This document shows positions 17,618 to 27,328 of a stretch of 64,000 nt of DNA, in pieces. This stretch comes from Chitinophagaceae bacterium (lineage in GTDB: Bacteria; Bacteroidota; Bacteroidia; Chitinophagales; Chitinophagaceae): positions 1 through 64,000 of the forward strand of contig JAFMJI010000010.1 of the NCBI GenBank assembly GCA_017853575.1, read 5' to 3'. A model generated the notes under the pieces. That model ran no database searches and was not told the DNA's origin. It saw only the letters and a list, made by a program, of their open reading frames with translations. A program made the translations under genes and the position numbers. Each line of letters starts with the position of its first letter. Positions within the stretch are counted from its first letter, which is position 1.

Positions 17618-19048
17618 ATGAGAAGGAAAAAGGACCCGATGATGTTGAATTTGGAAGTAGTATCCTATGCTGCGGGCGGAAAATCCTTGGCAAAAAAGGA
17701 TGGAAAAGTAATATTCATCGAAGGGGCGGTTCCTGGGGATGTGGTTGATGTGCGGCTTCATAAAAATAAAAAAGACTGGGCAGAGGGAATTGTCCAAAAA
17801 TTTCATCAATTCTCTGCTGAAAGAGTAAAACCTTTTTGCAAACATTTCGGTGTATGTGGAGGATGTAAATGGCAGATGCTTCCCTATGAAAAGCAGGTGT
17901 TTTATAAACAATCAGAGGTTGAGCAACATCTGAAGAGGATAGGTAAGATTTCTCTTCCGCCACTGCAAAATATTGCAGCAGCAAGCGAAACAACACATTA
18001 CAGGAATAAATTAGAATTTACATTTAGTTCAAAAAAATATTTTACCAAGGAAGAGATTGCTGCTTTGAATCTTCCTGAGGGTGAAAAATTAGGTTTGCCT
18101 TCTATTCCTGCCTTGGGTTTTCATGTACCAGGTGCATTTGATAAAGTAATCGATATCGATGAATGTTTTTTGCAGCAAGAGCCCAGCAATAATATTCGAA
18201 ATCAACTCCGGTCTTTTGTATTGGAAAAAGGGTTTAGTTTCTATGATATACGCAACCATGTTGGATTGATGCGCAATCTGATGATCCGCAATTGCACAAC
18301 CGGTGAATTGATGGTGAATGTTGTGTTTGGCGAAAATATTCAAGAGCAGATTCTTGAAGTAATGAATTTTATGAAATCAACATTTCTCGAAATCACTTCG
18401 CTCTACTATACTGTCAATACAAAATTCAACGATAGTATTTTCGATCAGACACCCATACTTTTCAATGGCAATGCATATGCCATTGAAAAACTCGCTCATT
18501 GGAAATTCAAAATAAGTCCGAAGTCCTTTTTTCAAACCAATACCAAACAAGCAGAAACACTTTATCAGATTACAAAAGATTTTGCTGAATTAACTGGCAA
18601 AGAGACGGTATATGATCTTTATTGCGGAACCGGAAGTATAGGAATTTTTGTAAGTGATCATGCAAAAAAAGTAATTGGTGTTGAATTGATAGATGAAGCT
18701 ATTCGCGATGCAAATGAAAATGTTGTATTAAACAACATTCATAATGCTTCTTTTTTTACAGGAGATGTTGCTGCACTTTGCACAGATGATTTTTTTGATA
18801 CACATGGACGCCCTGATGTTATTATTACCGATCCTCCCCGTGCAGGTATGCATGAAAAATTGGTAGACCAAATTTTGAAGATGGAGGCTCCAGTAGTTGT
18901 TTATGTGAGCTGTAATCCGGCAACTCAGGCGCGGGATTTAAATCTTTTGGCAGAAAAATATGATGTCACAGCGGTAAGGCCTGTTGATATGTTTCCACAT
19001 ACACATCACATCGAAAATGTTGTTCAATTAAAGTTGAAGTCACATTGA
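17618..19048 (+). CDS. rlmD: 23S rRNA (uracil-C5)-methyltransferase, RlmD/RumA type
   Basis: A 476-residue RNA m5U methyltransferase. Domains in order: an N-terminal TRAM-like beta barrel (about 10-65), an iron-sulfur cluster site (Cys74, Cys80, Cys83 in CKHFGVCGGCKW, and a Cys in DIDECFLQ), and a SAM methyltransferase domain with DLYCGTGSIGIF, ITDPPRAGMHEKL and the catalytic cysteine in VYVSCNPATQARDL. The cluster points to RlmD rather than TrmA. The precise target uridine is inferred from the family. It starts 52 bp from the divergent TlpA-like gene; the rhomboid genes follow 35 bp later but have their own -7 box. Confidence 0.88.
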   Translation: MRRKKDPMMLNLEVVSYAAGGKSLAKKDGKVIFIEGAVPGDVVDVRLHKNKKDWAEGIVQKFHQFSAERVKPFCKHFGVCGGCKWQMLPYEKQVFYKQSEVEQHLKRIGKISLPPLQNIAAASETTHYRNKLEFTFSSKKYFTKEEIAALNLPEGEKLGLPSIPALGFHVPGAFDKVIDIDECFLQQEPSNNIRNQLRSFVLEKGFSFYDIRNHVGLMRNLMIRNCTTGELMVNVVFGENIQEQILEVMNFMKSTFLEITSLYYTVNTKFNDSIFDQTPILFNGNAYAIEKLAHWKFKISPKSFFQTNTKQAETLYQITKDFAELTGKETVYDLYCGTGSIGIFVSDHAKKVIGVELIDEAIRDANENVVLNNIHNASFFTGDVAALCTDDFFDTHGRPDVIITDPPRAGMHEKLVDQILKMEAPVVVYVSCNPATQARDLNLLAEKYDVTAVRPVDMFPHTHHIENVVQLKLKSH

Positions 19049-19059
19049 TCAGGGTTTGT

Positions 19060-19067
19060 TAATTTTG
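19060..19067 (+). promoter_or_regulatory. -7 box for the rhomboid operon
   Basis: TAATTTTG, an exact match to TAnnTTTG, lies 16 nt before the rhomboid ATG. A TTG at 19034-19036 lies 23 nt upstream, a slightly long spacing. It would let the rhomboid genes be transcribed separately from rlmD. Confidence 0.5.
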
Positions 19068-19083
19068 TAGTTCAATTACTTGT

Positions 19084-19779
19084 ATGGATTCAGACATCAG
19101 GCCAGGTAGGTTTCAGGTTTTGCCGGTAGTGATCAAAAATCTCATCATCATCAATGGTCTGGTTTGGTTGGCACAGATTACAATTGGCCAGGATCTCATT
19201 TCAATTGAAAATCTATTTGCACTTCATCATTTTAGTTCGCAATACTATCATCCATGGCAGTACATCACTTATATGTTTCTGCATTCATCAGAATCTTTCT
19301 TTCATATTTTGTTCAACATGTTCGCGTTGTGGATGTTTGGATCTACGCTTGAAAATTTATGGGGACCAGGCCGATTTCTGATTTTTTATCTTGTATGTGG
19401 ATTGGGGGCAGGCATTACCCAGGCATTGGCGCTGACATATGATATCTCACAATACACTGCCTTGTTTGATGCAGGAAAAATATCTGCAGAAGAATTGTAT
19501 ATGATGGCCAATGTGCCTACACTGGGTGCGTCAGGCGCAGTGATGGGAATATTTGCAGCGTTTGCATACACTTTTCCAAACAGCCAAATGATCATTCTTC
19601 CCATCCCTTTTCCAATTAAAGCAAAATGGGCATTGCTGGGATTGGCAGTTTTGGACTTGATTGGAGGTGTTTCTAGCACTTCAACCGGAATCGCACATTT
19701 CGCACACTTAGGTGGTGCGGCAGTGGGTATTGTTATTGTAATGATTTGGAACCGTAACAACAGAAGACATTTTTACTAG
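19084..19779 (+). CDS. rhomboid intramembrane serine protease
   Basis: A 231-residue membrane protein with about six transmembrane helices. The catalytic pair is intact: Ser150 in TLGASGAVMG and His208 in IAHFAHLGGAAVG. The helix-2 motif HILFNM (His74, Asn78), which forms the oxyanion site, is also present. Rhomboids cut transmembrane segments of other proteins; substrates here are unknown. The stop is 1 bp from the start of the pseudo-rhomboid gene, so the two proteins are made together, which suggests a functional pair. Confidence 0.92.
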   Translation: MDSDIRPGRFQVLPVVIKNLIIINGLVWLAQITIGQDLISIENLFALHHFSSQYYHPWQYITYMFLHSSESFFHILFNMFALWMFGSTLENLWGPGRFLIFYLVCGLGAGITQALALTYDISQYTALFDAGKISAEELYMMANVPTLGASGAVMGIFAAFAYTFPNSQMIILPIPFPIKAKWALLGLAVLDLIGGVSSTSTGIAHFAHLGGAAVGIVIVMIWNRNNRRHFY

Positions 19780-19780
19780 C

Positions 19781-20686
19781 ATGTCATCGACCCCAAAATA
19801 TTACAGACCGTCTACCAAATGGGATTCTGATAATCCCTTGTTGATGCTCATTATTGTGCAGGCGATGTTTTTTGTTGGACTGAATTTCATTAAGAGTATT
19901 TATACTTTTAATAGGATGGATCCGGAAGCATTCTACCGCAACATCTATTATTGGTCGGTTTTATCTGCAGATCCTGAAAAATTGTTGACAAGGCCCTGGA
20001 CTTTCATCACGATGCAATTTTCTGAAGTGAAATTGATATTAGTGATTGGGAATTTGATATGGACTTGGATGTTCGGCTTTCTTATTCAAGATCTTGTAGG
20101 TGGAGAAAAGATTTTCCCTGTTTATATCTACAGCAGTTTTTTTGCAGGATTCTTTTTTATTCTCATCACAAATGTATTGCAACAAGACACTGTAGGCTAT
20201 GCCTATTTTAGCGGGGTTGTTCCAGGTATATTGGGATTGGCAAGTGCTGCAACCACCATTTCACCGAAATACAGGATATTTCCGATGATTGGAGGTGGAA
20301 TTCCACTATGGGTCATTGCGTTGGTCTATCTTTTGCTGAACCTTTCTACTTCGGGAGGATATCTCATGATCAGTACACAACTGGTTGGCATATTGGTAGG
20401 GTTCGGATTTGTTCGTCTGATGCAGCAAGGAATTGACCCATGCGCATGGATGATTAAATGCTATACAAATGTTGTTGATTTTTTTACACCAAGTAAAAAA
20501 AAGCAGAAGCAATCTAAACAGCAAACATTTTACGAGGCATCAGGCAGAAAGCCATTTGTCAAGAAACCCAATTTAACACAGAAGCGGGTTGATGAGCTCT
20601 TAGACAAGATCAATCAATTTGGCTATGACCAGCTTAGTGAAGAAGAAAAAGATTTTTTAAAACAAGCCAGTAAAAAAGATCTATAA
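19781..20686 (+). CDS. pseudo-rhomboid membrane protein
   Basis: A 301-residue protein with the rhomboid layout but without the catalytic residues. The motif aligned to GASGA reads GVVPGI, so the serine is Pro148. The helix aligned to AHLGG reads TQLVG, so the histidine is Gln200. The helix-2 His is also gone, although Asn91 and the following WMFG are kept. A soluble, charged C-terminal tail (about 230-301) ends with QKRVDELLDKINQFGYDQLS, resembling the small helical domain found at the end of some Bacteroidota rhomboids. It probably binds substrates or regulates its active neighbour (inference from eukaryotic iRhoms). The endonuclease/phosphatase gene follows 6 bp later. Confidence 0.85.
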   Translation: MSSTPKYYRPSTKWDSDNPLLMLIIVQAMFFVGLNFIKSIYTFNRMDPEAFYRNIYYWSVLSADPEKLLTRPWTFITMQFSEVKLILVIGNLIWTWMFGFLIQDLVGGEKIFPVYIYSSFFAGFFFILITNVLQQDTVGYAYFSGVVPGILGLASAATTISPKYRIFPMIGGGIPLWVIALVYLLLNLSTSGGYLMISTQLVGILVGFGFVRLMQQGIDPCAWMIKCYTNVVDFFTPSKKKQKQSKQQTFYEASGRKPFVKKPNLTQKRVDELLDKINQFGYDQLSEEEKDFLKQASKKDL

Positions 20687-20692
20687 TTCTGA

Positions 20693-21841
20693 ATGAAATC
20701 AAGATCAAACGGAATTGGCAGTATCATCATGAAGTTCCTTTCATGGCTTTTTATGCTTGCTTTGATCATTTGTGCCTCCTCTCCATTTATACATCCTAAA
20801 TATTTTTGGTTTATAGGTTTTCTCAGTCTTCTGTCACCGTATATGTTTTTGGGAGTAGTCCTACTCTTGATTTATTGGGTTTTACAATTTTCCAGGTTTT
20901 CTATTTTTCCGCTTGCTGCATTGTTGCTTTCTGCATATAGTTTTCAGTTTAATTTTTCGTTTCATAAACCAACCAGTTTTAAGGAGCGCAAATCATCAGA
21001 TGCAGTAAGGGTGATGAGTTGGAATTTGCGGCATTTCATTCCATACAATGAAAGCAATTTTAAACCGGTGAACAAGGATCAAATCAAAAAAGTATTTAAT
21101 GAAGTGGTCCGCTACCAACCTGATATCATTTGTTTTCAAGAATTTATTTCTCTGCCCAATCAGAAAAAAGAAAACCCCTTCAATTTGTTGAAAGAGCAGT
21201 ATGGATATAGATTTCATCAGTTTGATGGCGCAGATATATTTCATTCCAATCAATACAGTGGAACTGCAGTGTTTTCAAAGTATCCGATCGTTAGGGGAGG
21301 GATACTTTCGTTCCCCCATCAACAAGCTGATAATTCTGAAGCAACCGTCTTTGCAGACATTATCAAAGGAGATGATACGATCAGGGTTTACTCTGTACAT
21401 CTTCAGTCATTTGGGTTCGGCAACAGAGAATATAAAATTCTGGAGACCGTTAAAAATGATCGAGAAGACATGAGTGAATCGAAATACCTCATCAAAAAGA
21501 TGAAAAATACATTCGAGCTTCATGGAATGCAGGCAGATTTTCTCACTCAAATATTGAAGGAGTCGCCTTATCCATATATTGTAGCAGGTGATTTAAATGA
21601 TGTGCCAGGTTCTTATGCGTATATGTCGGTTCGTGGAAATCACAAAGACGCGTTTTTGGAAAAGGGATTTTTTCTTGGATCAACTTTTACGAGTTCGTTT
21701 TCATACTTGTTAAAGACAATACCAACACTGCGCATTGATTATATTTTCCATCCGAATCAATATACTACCACTCAATACAAACGAGGTGGGGCAGGTATTT
21801 CAGACCATTTTTATTTGTTGGCAGATATCGCAATTCCATGA
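20693..21841 (+). CDS. membrane-anchored endonuclease/exonuclease/phosphatase family protein
   Basis: A 382-residue protein. The first about 95 residues hold two to three membrane helices; the rest is an EEP (DNase I-like) domain that faces the periplasm or cytoplasm (topology uncertain). Landmarks: RVMSWNLRHF, IICFQEF (metal-binding Glu), YSVHLQSF, VAGDLNDVPGSYAY, LRIDYIFHP and the final GGAGISDHFYLLADI, so the metal and catalytic residues are intact. The fold hydrolyses phosphodiesters in nucleic acids or lipids; the substrate is not evident. It is the third gene of the rhomboid operon, 6 bp after the pseudo-rhomboid. Confidence 0.85.
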   Translation: MKSRSNGIGSIIMKFLSWLFMLALIICASSPFIHPKYFWFIGFLSLLSPYMFLGVVLLLIYWVLQFSRFSIFPLAALLLSAYSFQFNFSFHKPTSFKERKSSDAVRVMSWNLRHFIPYNESNFKPVNKDQIKKVFNEVVRYQPDIICFQEFISLPNQKKENPFNLLKEQYGYRFHQFDGADIFHSNQYSGTAVFSKYPIVRGGILSFPHQQADNSEATVFADIIKGDDTIRVYSVHLQSFGFGNREYKILETVKNDREDMSESKYLIKKMKNTFELHGMQADFLTQILKESPYPYIVAGDLNDVPGSYAYMSVRGNHKDAFLEKGFFLGSTFTSSFSYLLKTIPTLRIDYIFHPNQYTTTQYKRGGAGISDHFYLLADIAIP

Positions 21842-21876
21842 TCTATTTAGATAATGTTCTTCTGCGAATCAATGTA

Positions 21877-21884
21877 TATCTTTG
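21877..21884 (+). promoter_or_regulatory. -7 box for cysS
   Basis: TATCTTTG, an exact TAnnTTTG match 17 nt before the ATG at 21902. It lies inside the longer reading from 21854, which supports the later start. Confidence 0.5.
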
Positions 21885-21901
21885 CATTTAGATCGAGATT
21901 T

Positions 21902-23413
21902 ATGGCGGCATTGCAATTTTATAATTCACTTACAAGAGAAAAAGAGACTTTTTCATCCATCATTCCTGGGAAAGTGGGTATGTATGTATGTGGACCAACT
22001 GTGAGTGGAGAAAGTCATCTTGGTCATGCCCGCCCTTTCATAACATTTGATATCGTTTACAGATATCTGAAACATCTCGGATACCATGTAAGGTATGTGC
22101 GAAATATTACTGATGCAGGACATTTTGAAGAGGAGGGAAGGGAAAGTGAAGACAAGATTTCCAAAAAAGCAGTTTTGGAAAAATTAGAGCCCATGGAGCT
22201 GGTGCAGAAATACACCAATCTATTTCATTGGGCCATGCGGGCATTTAATAATCTTGAGCCAAGTATTGAGCCAACTGCAACCGGCCATATTGTTGAGCAG
22301 ATTGTAATGATTGAAAAAATTATTCAAGACGGATATGCATATGTTGTAAACGGGTCTGTTTATTTTGATGTTGAGAAATATCATAAAGACTTTGGTGCGA
22401 AAGGAATGCAATATGGAATATTGAGTGGACGTGTGATCGAGGAGCAACTCGAAACTACCCGTGAACTGGAATCACAAGAGGAGAAGCGCAATAAAACAGA
22501 TTTTGCACTTTGGAAAAATGCTGCTCCAGAACACATCATGCGCTGGCAAAGTCCATGGGGTATTGGTTTTCCTGGTTGGCATATTGAATGTTCAGCCATG
22601 AGTACTAAATATCTTGGAGAAGAATTTGACATTCATGGTGGAGGAATGGATTTGCAGTTTCCTCATCACGAATGTGAAATTGCTCAGAGTGCCGTTTGCA
22701 ATCATAAGATTCCCGCAAGATTTTGGTTACATAACAATATGATTACCATCAACGGTAAGAAGATGGGCAAGAGTTATAACAATGTGATCAAATTAAGTGA
22801 ACTCTTTGCTGGAACCCATGAGATACTGACACAGGGATATTCTCCGATGACCGTTCGATTCTTTATTCTTCAAACACATTATAGAAGTACACTCGATTTC
22901 AGCAACGAGGCTTTGCAGGCTGCTGAAAAGGGTCTGAAAAGAATATGGGAAGCATTTTCTTACCTCAGGAAAATTGAAATTGAGAAAAAAGATACATCGG
23001 CCACAGATACAGACCTCGAAAATAAAGTGCAGGATGTATTGAATGGATTGGAAAATGATATGAACGATGATTTGAATACTGCAAAAGTATTGGCAGGTTT
23101 ATTTGAACTTGTTCCAGTTATCAATTCAATCAAGGATGGAAAAATCAATCGCTCTGCGCTTTCTTCAAAAACATTAGAATTTTTACAGCGACAGTTTAAT
23201 ACTTATCTGGTAGATATTTTTGGATTGACTGATGAATCAACGCATGATGATGATAAACTCACAGCTGTGCTTCAATTGATTGGTGAAATCCGAAAAGATG
23301 CTCGTTCAAGAAAAGACTTTGCTACGTCAGATAAAATTCGAAATCAATTGTTAGCTGCTGGCATCCAATTGAAAGACGAAAAGGATGGGGGTATGAGCTG
23401 GGAGCTCATTTAG
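21902..23413 (+). CDS. cysS: cysteinyl-tRNA synthetase
   Basis: A 503-residue class I aminoacyl-tRNA synthetase. The ATG at 21902 begins MAALQFYNSLTREKETF. The HIGH-like motif is in CGPTVSGESHLGHARPF and the KMSKS loop reads GKKMGKSYNN. Zinc ligands are visible: the Cys of CGPT, the Cys of HIECSAMS and the His residues of FPHHECE. An anticodon-side helical domain closes the protein. Length is normal. Its TAG stop overlaps the TAA of the convergent patatin gene by 4 nt (23410-23413). Confidence 0.95.
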   Translation: MAALQFYNSLTREKETFSSIIPGKVGMYVCGPTVSGESHLGHARPFITFDIVYRYLKHLGYHVRYVRNITDAGHFEEEGRESEDKISKKAVLEKLEPMELVQKYTNLFHWAMRAFNNLEPSIEPTATGHIVEQIVMIEKIIQDGYAYVVNGSVYFDVEKYHKDFGAKGMQYGILSGRVIEEQLETTRELESQEEKRNKTDFALWKNAAPEHIMRWQSPWGIGFPGWHIECSAMSTKYLGEEFDIHGGGMDLQFPHHECEIAQSAVCNHKIPARFWLHNNMITINGKKMGKSYNNVIKLSELFAGTHEILTQGYSPMTVRFFILQTHYRSTLDFSNEALQAAEKGLKRIWEAFSYLRKIEIEKKDTSATDTDLENKVQDVLNGLENDMNDDLNTAKVLAGLFELVPVINSIKDGKINRSALSSKTLEFLQRQFNTYLVDIFGLTDESTHDDDKLTAVLQLIGEIRKDARSRKDFATSDKIRNQLLAAGIQLKDEKDGGMSWELI

Positions 23414-25605
23414 TTCCCGGAGATTTTCTCAGCCAATTCATTTATTTGCACATTTTCTTTCAGCCGTTTGTTCATTTTCTGTAGCGATTGATTTGATATT
23501 GACCAGTTCATTGGGAAAAAATCTGTTTCTCCTTTTTGATATAAATTAATGGTATGATAGGTCGTATCACCATCGTAAAGTTCCAGTAAATATTTATACA
23601 ACCTTAAATTGTTGAAATCTGTTTGACTTGCATAAGAACCCATGATGGTTTTAATGGGAGCTGCAAGATCATTTACCAGCGGATGTATCTTTCTAATTTT
23701 ATTCTTTCCATCTGCCTGGTTGCTGATGTGAATTACATGAAAGCGAATTTTCTGATAAGGATGATCTGGATGAAGATTTGATGTATCAGTAATCAAATGT
23801 TGCAAGTCAAGGATCATTTCATGAACGATGCCTCCACCAGAGTTGTCGAAATATCCTCCATCAACAAAATATTGGTCTTTTATTCTTCCGGCAGGGCTGA
23901 AATAGGGAAATCTTGCTCCAAGAACTACCGCTGTTGAAATATTCATCGATTGATTTTGATCCAGCAGACCTAAAATATCAATTCTCTTTTCTGAGATTTC
24001 ATTTTCAAATTTCACATTGCTGATTAATCCAGGAGTACCATCTTGCATTCTTGTGGCATTGATGGCAATCACTGGGCTGAAGGCAGTGTTTTCTTCCAAC
24101 ATGGTTGAAAGGTCCTGTTTCATGAACTTACTTAAAGCATCATTGCCACCAACATCCTCCATTGATTTTTCCAATGCACTTGCTCGATCGGTCGATCTTA
24201 GTCCGGGTATAAATGGAATCATGAGATCAGGGCCAAGCAGTCTCACCAAAGGAAAACTCAGAAAGTCATTTGATAAATATGATTGAATGTGTTCAAGTCG
24301 ATTTGTTTTCAAATTTTTTATACTTACATAAAATGCCATGTTACCGAAGCTTCCTCCAGAAGCACCCGACAAACAGAATAAATTTTTAGAGAAACCTCCA
24401 TTTGTTTTTTTCTCCAATACAGATAAGACTGAAGCAGTCCAATACGCAGATCTGGAAGCGCCCCCATCTGCAATTACAAAATAGATGGGAAATTCCTTTT
24501 TAGCATTGTTCATCAACTCTTGTTGATGTACACCCATCCATTCGATAAATTTTTTTCTTAAGAAAGGCCTGTTAGCATAGCTTGCTGTTACCCCTTTATT
24601 GGTTTGGATTGATACGTTATGTGTTTCAACAACATATCCGATCAAGATGAGAGAAGCAATAAATAGAAAATGAAAATTTATTTGAAGTTTAATGGAGAGG
24701 AGGGATAAAAAATTTCCTGCACCAAGTAATATTGCAAATGAAAGAAGTATGATAGGAAGCGGGCTCAAAAATCTAGCAAATGAAATACTGAAAACAGAAA
24801 CGAGATAGATTGTCAGTGCAGCACAAGAAAAAATAGCAAACAACAGAAATATATTTTTTTCAGTTTTTATCATTATTTCTTCACTCTCTACGTTGTTTCT
24901 TTTTACAGGGTCAGTAAAAATCCACACAATAAATTGTTTGTACTTGTTCTCTATTTTCTTCCACCCCAGCGACGGTGGGAAGATCTTGTCAGATTGTGTT
25001 GATTCGCTGATTTTACGTCTGGTGATGACCAAGTAGAGATATCCAGTTTGCATGACAGGCATGAAAAACAAATAGGTGTTTAATGTATTTTCTTTCACCA
25101 TCCATATGAAACTGGCAATAAATATCAACCAGATAATAAATCTCACTCTTAAAAGAAGTTTTCTTTTACTCTTTGATTTAATTGTTTCAAAAACATTGTT
25201 CAGTATTACATAGCAACCGATCGTGATCATTAAAATAACTGCATGAACATATAAGTTGTTCAACGATGGATGAAGGGATAATAAGGCAAGAAAAACAACA
25301 CTATAACATAAGTAGCCCAATAGCCTGGGTGTATGATAGAGCCCTTTTTTTGCTATTTGAAATAGTCTATCATGATTATAAGCGATGAGTCGTGAAGTAT
25401 ACCAAGTTATGAGCACCCAAAATTGCAGACCAATCAAAAAGAAAAATCCTGTTTGTCTGGAATCGAGACCTGTGATGATGATATCCTTACCCTGTACAAA
25501 GTCTGTGAAGAAAATGTATACCAGGCTTAAGAGTAAAATACTTGGGAAGAATGCTCTGCAAACTAGAATGATGATGGCAAGCTGTTGCAGAAATTTCTTA
25601 ATCAT
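23410..25605 (-). CDS. polytopic membrane protein with patatin-like phospholipase domain
   Basis: A 731-residue protein. Residues 1-330 hold about nine hydrophobic segments. The C-terminal part is a patatin-like lipid acyl hydrolase domain: [11 protein letters not shown] at 380-390 (oxyanion loop variant), nucleophile Ser416 in [11 protein letters not shown], and the dyad Asp in [12 protein letters not shown]. Patatins cleave acyl chains from phospholipids or other lipids. The large membrane part is unlike secreted patatins and should hold the enzyme at the membrane. The ATG overlaps the obgE stop by 4 nt (ATGA), so it is translationally coupled to that GTPase gene, an unexpected pairing. The stop overlaps that of cysS. 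Confidence 0.82.
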   Translation of the reverse strand: MIKKFLQQLAIIILVCRAFFPSILLLSLVYIFFTDFVQGKDIIITGLDSRQTGFFFLIGLQFWVLITWYTSRLIAYNHDRLFQIAKKGLYHTPRLLGYLCYSVVFLALLSLHPSLNNLYVHAVILMITIGCYVILNNVFETIKSKSKRKLLLRVRFIIWLIFIASFIWMVKENTLNTYLFFMPVMQTGYLYLVITRRKISESTQSDKIFPPSLGWKKIENKYKQFIVWIFTDPVKRNNVESEEIMIKTEKNIFLLFAIFSCAALTIYLVSVFSISFARFLSPLPIILLSFAILLGAGNFLSLLSIKLQINFHFLFIASLILIGYVVETHNVSIQTNKGVTASYANRPFLRKKFIEWMGVHQQELMNNAKKEFPIYFVIADGGASRSAYWTASVLSVLEKKTNGGFSKNLFCLSGASGGSFGNMAFYVSIKNLKTNRLEHIQSYLSNDFLSFPLVRLLGPDLMIPFIPGLRSTDRASALEKSMEDVGGNDALSKFMKQDLSTMLEENTAFSPVIAINATRMQDGTPGLISNVKFENEISEKRIDILGLLDQNQSMNISTAVVLGARFPYFSPAGRIKDQYFVDGGYFDNSGGGIVHEMILDLQHLITDTSNLHPDHPYQKIRFHVIHISNQADGKNKIRKIHPLVNDLAAPIKTIMGSYASQTDFNNLRLYKYLLELYDGDTTYHTINLYQKGETDFFPMNWSISNQSLQKMNKRLKENVQINELAEKISGN

Positions 25606-26606
25606 ATTTCATCTTGCTGGTTCAGGGTTGTCCAAAGCAGGTCTTTTAATTCTTGGAGTCCGTTGTTGGAGACAGAGGAAATAAAAAGGTGTGGAATGTT
25701 AGAGGGAAGCTCTTTTTCAATCGCGTTTTTAAGTTCATCGTCCAGCATATCACTTTTGCTGATGGCGATGATAAATTTTTTATCAAGCAGTTCAGGATTG
25801 TACTGCTCCAGTTCATTGAGCAAAATCTTCCATTCTTCTTTGTGGTCTTTGCTGTCTGCTGGAATCAAAAAAAGCAGTACTGGATTTCTTTCAATATGTC
25901 TCAAAAATCGATGGCCCAGCCCCTTTCCCTCTGCTGCACCTTCAATGATACCGGGAAGGTCTGCAATGCAGAATGATCTTCCATCGCGGTATTCAACCAT
26001 ACCAAGTTGAGGTGTAAGTGTTGTAAATGCATAATCAGCAATCTTTGGTTTAGCTGCTGTCATGCTCGACAAAAGGGTTGATTTTCCAGCATTGGGAAAT
26101 CCAACCAAACCAACATCTGCCAGTACTTTTAATTCTAGAATTTTCCAACCCTCTGTTCCAGGTTCACCTGGTTGAGCATATTCCGGAGCCTGCCGGGTTG
26201 CCGTTGCAAAATTTTTATTGCCCAATCCACCTCTTCCACCTTTTATCCAGATGAATTCTTGTCCATCCTCCAAAATCTCAATCTCTTTGTCACCAGTTTC
26301 TTCATCTACAGCCACCGTTCCTAGTGGCACTTCGATATAAATATCTTTTCCATCTTTACCGGTCATGTTGTTTTTATTTCCACCCTGCCCATTTTCAGCA
26401 ACAACATTTTTATAATAACGTAAGTGGAGGAGCGTCCAAAGATTCTTGTTTCCCCTCAATATAATATGTCCTCCTCTTCCACCGTCGCCACCATCCGGTC
26501 CGGCTTGGGGATTGAATTTGGTGCGCATGAAATGTTTGCTGCCCGCACCGCCATGACCACTTTTACAAAACACTCTAATCTGATCTACAAAGTTTGATTT
26601 TTCCAT
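25602..26606 (-). CDS. obgE: GTPase ObgE/CgtA
   Basis: A 334-residue ribosome-associated GTPase. The ATG at 26606 starts [20 protein letters not shown]; the 16 extra codons upstream are rejected because the -7 box lies there. The glycine-rich Obg fold spans about residues 1-158 ([17 protein letters not shown]). The G domain follows, with G1 [11 protein letters not shown]3 [16 protein letters not shown] and G4 ISKSDM. Obg proteins act in 50S assembly and stress control. It is divergent from the FtsB-like gene and coupled to the patatin gene. Confidence 0.95.
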   Translation of the reverse strand: MEKSNFVDQIRVFCKSGHGGAGSKHFMRTKFNPQAGPDGGDGGRGGHIILRGNKNLWTLLHLRYYKNVVAENGQGGNKNNMTGKDGKDIYIEVPLGTVAVDEETGDKEIEILEDGQEFIWIKGGRGGLGNKNFATATRQAPEYAQPGEPGTEGWKILELKVLADVGLVGFPNAGKSTLLSSMTAAKPKIADYAFTTLTPQLGMVEYRDGRSFCIADLPGIIEGAAEGKGLGHRFLRHIERNPVLLFLIPADSKDHKEEWKILLNELEQYNPELLDKKFIIAISKSDMLDDELKNAIEKELPSNIPHLFISSVSNNGLQELKDLLWTTLNQQDEI

Positions 26607-26639
26607 CTCGGTTACATCATCTGATTGGATGCATGTTGA

Positions 26640-26667
26640 CAAAGTTAACTCCATCGCACCTAGCCAA
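26640..26667 (-). promoter_or_regulatory. promoter of obgE
   Basis: On the minus strand, TTG (26667-26665), a 17-nt spacer and TAACTTTG (26647-26640), ending 33 nt before the ATG at 26606. It lies next to the divergent FtsB-gene box. Confidence 0.5.
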
Positions 26668-26679
26668 CCTTAATTTTCC

Positions 26680-26687
26680 TAATTTTG
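26680..26687 (+). promoter_or_regulatory. -7 box for the FtsB-like gene
   Basis: TAATTTTG, an exact TAnnTTTG match 10 nt before the ATG at 26698. No clear -33 TTG. Confidence 0.5.
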
Positions 26688-26697
26688 TTTCACTGTT

Positions 26698-27000
26698 ATG
26701 AAAATTGTCAGACTTTTCAAGAATAAATACATCATCGTTTCCATTTTTTTTGTTGTGTGGATGTTGTTTTTCGACCACAACAATTTGTTTCTTCATTTGC
26801 AATACAGAAGTGAATTGAATGAGTTGAATCAGAAGAAAAAATATTATCTGGAGCAGATTGGTAAAACACGCAATGATGTAGAAATGATGAAAACCAATCC
26901 TGCCTGGAAGGAGAAAATTGCACGTGAACAGTATCTGATGAAAAAAGACAACGAAGACCTCTACCTTATCAAGGAAAATGATAAGGCTCCGATACAATAA
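26698..27000 (+). CDS. FtsB/DivIC-like septum formation protein
   Basis: A 100-residue bitopic membrane protein. One transmembrane helix (about 11-27, YIIVSIFFVVWMLFF) is followed by a coiled-coil region (about 33-70) and the short C-terminal block NPAWKEKIAREQYLMKKDNE, which is the conserved part of FtsB/DivIC. These proteins link the FtsQ and FtsL division proteins at the septum. Length and order of parts match the family. It is the first plus-strand gene after obgE and is followed by a small unknown gene 62 bp later. Confidence 0.88.
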   Translation: MKIVRLFKNKYIIVSIFFVVWMLFFDHNNLFLHLQYRSELNELNQKKKYYLEQIGKTRNDVEMMKTNPAWKEKIAREQYLMKKDNEDLYLIKENDKAPIQ

Positions 27001-27062
27001 TCCCTCTTTTTTTGCGTTTTATTCATGTATCAATCTCAGATTTGATCTATAAATGATTGATT

Positions 27063-27293
27063 ATGAATGAGGTAATGATGAATGACATGCTGCGGTTTTA
27101 TTATCATGAACTCAAGGGAGACGAGGAGGTTAAATACCATCAATTTTTAAAAGGGAATGCCCGACTGATGAATATTTACAAAGATTACACAGAATTATTG
27201 GACGATCTGTCTTCTTCAGCATTATCACCTTCTCAACAAACACTTGACAACATCCTGTATTACGCAAAGCAGGGATCTCTTCCTACTATCTAA
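27063..27293 (+). CDS. small acidic protein, anti-sigma-like N-terminal segment (unknown function)
   Basis: A 76-residue cytoplasmic protein starting at the ATG at 27063 (a TTG two codons earlier is less likely). It contains DMLRFYYHELKGDEE, then DYTELLDDLSSSALSPSQQT and DNILYYAKQG. The shape, a short helical segment that counts as a small checkpoint-like module, is reminiscent of the N-terminus of Bacteroidota anti-sigma factors, but without a zinc motif or membrane helix. Similar small genes next to nth occur in relatives (recollection, unverified). It lies between the FtsB-like gene and nth. Confidence 0.6.
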   Translation: MNEVMMNDMLRFYYHELKGDEEVKYHQFLKGNARLMNIYKDYTELLDDLSSSALSPSQQTLDNILYYAKQGSLPTI

Positions 27294-27328
27294 ATATTAT
27301 TTCGTTGTAACTTCCTCGCTCAATTTTT

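Noticed and set aside
21902-23413. Odd HIGH motif in CysS (GESHLGHAR)
   Set aside because: This variant is known from other Bacteroidota CysRS, and the zinc and KMSKS residues are normal.
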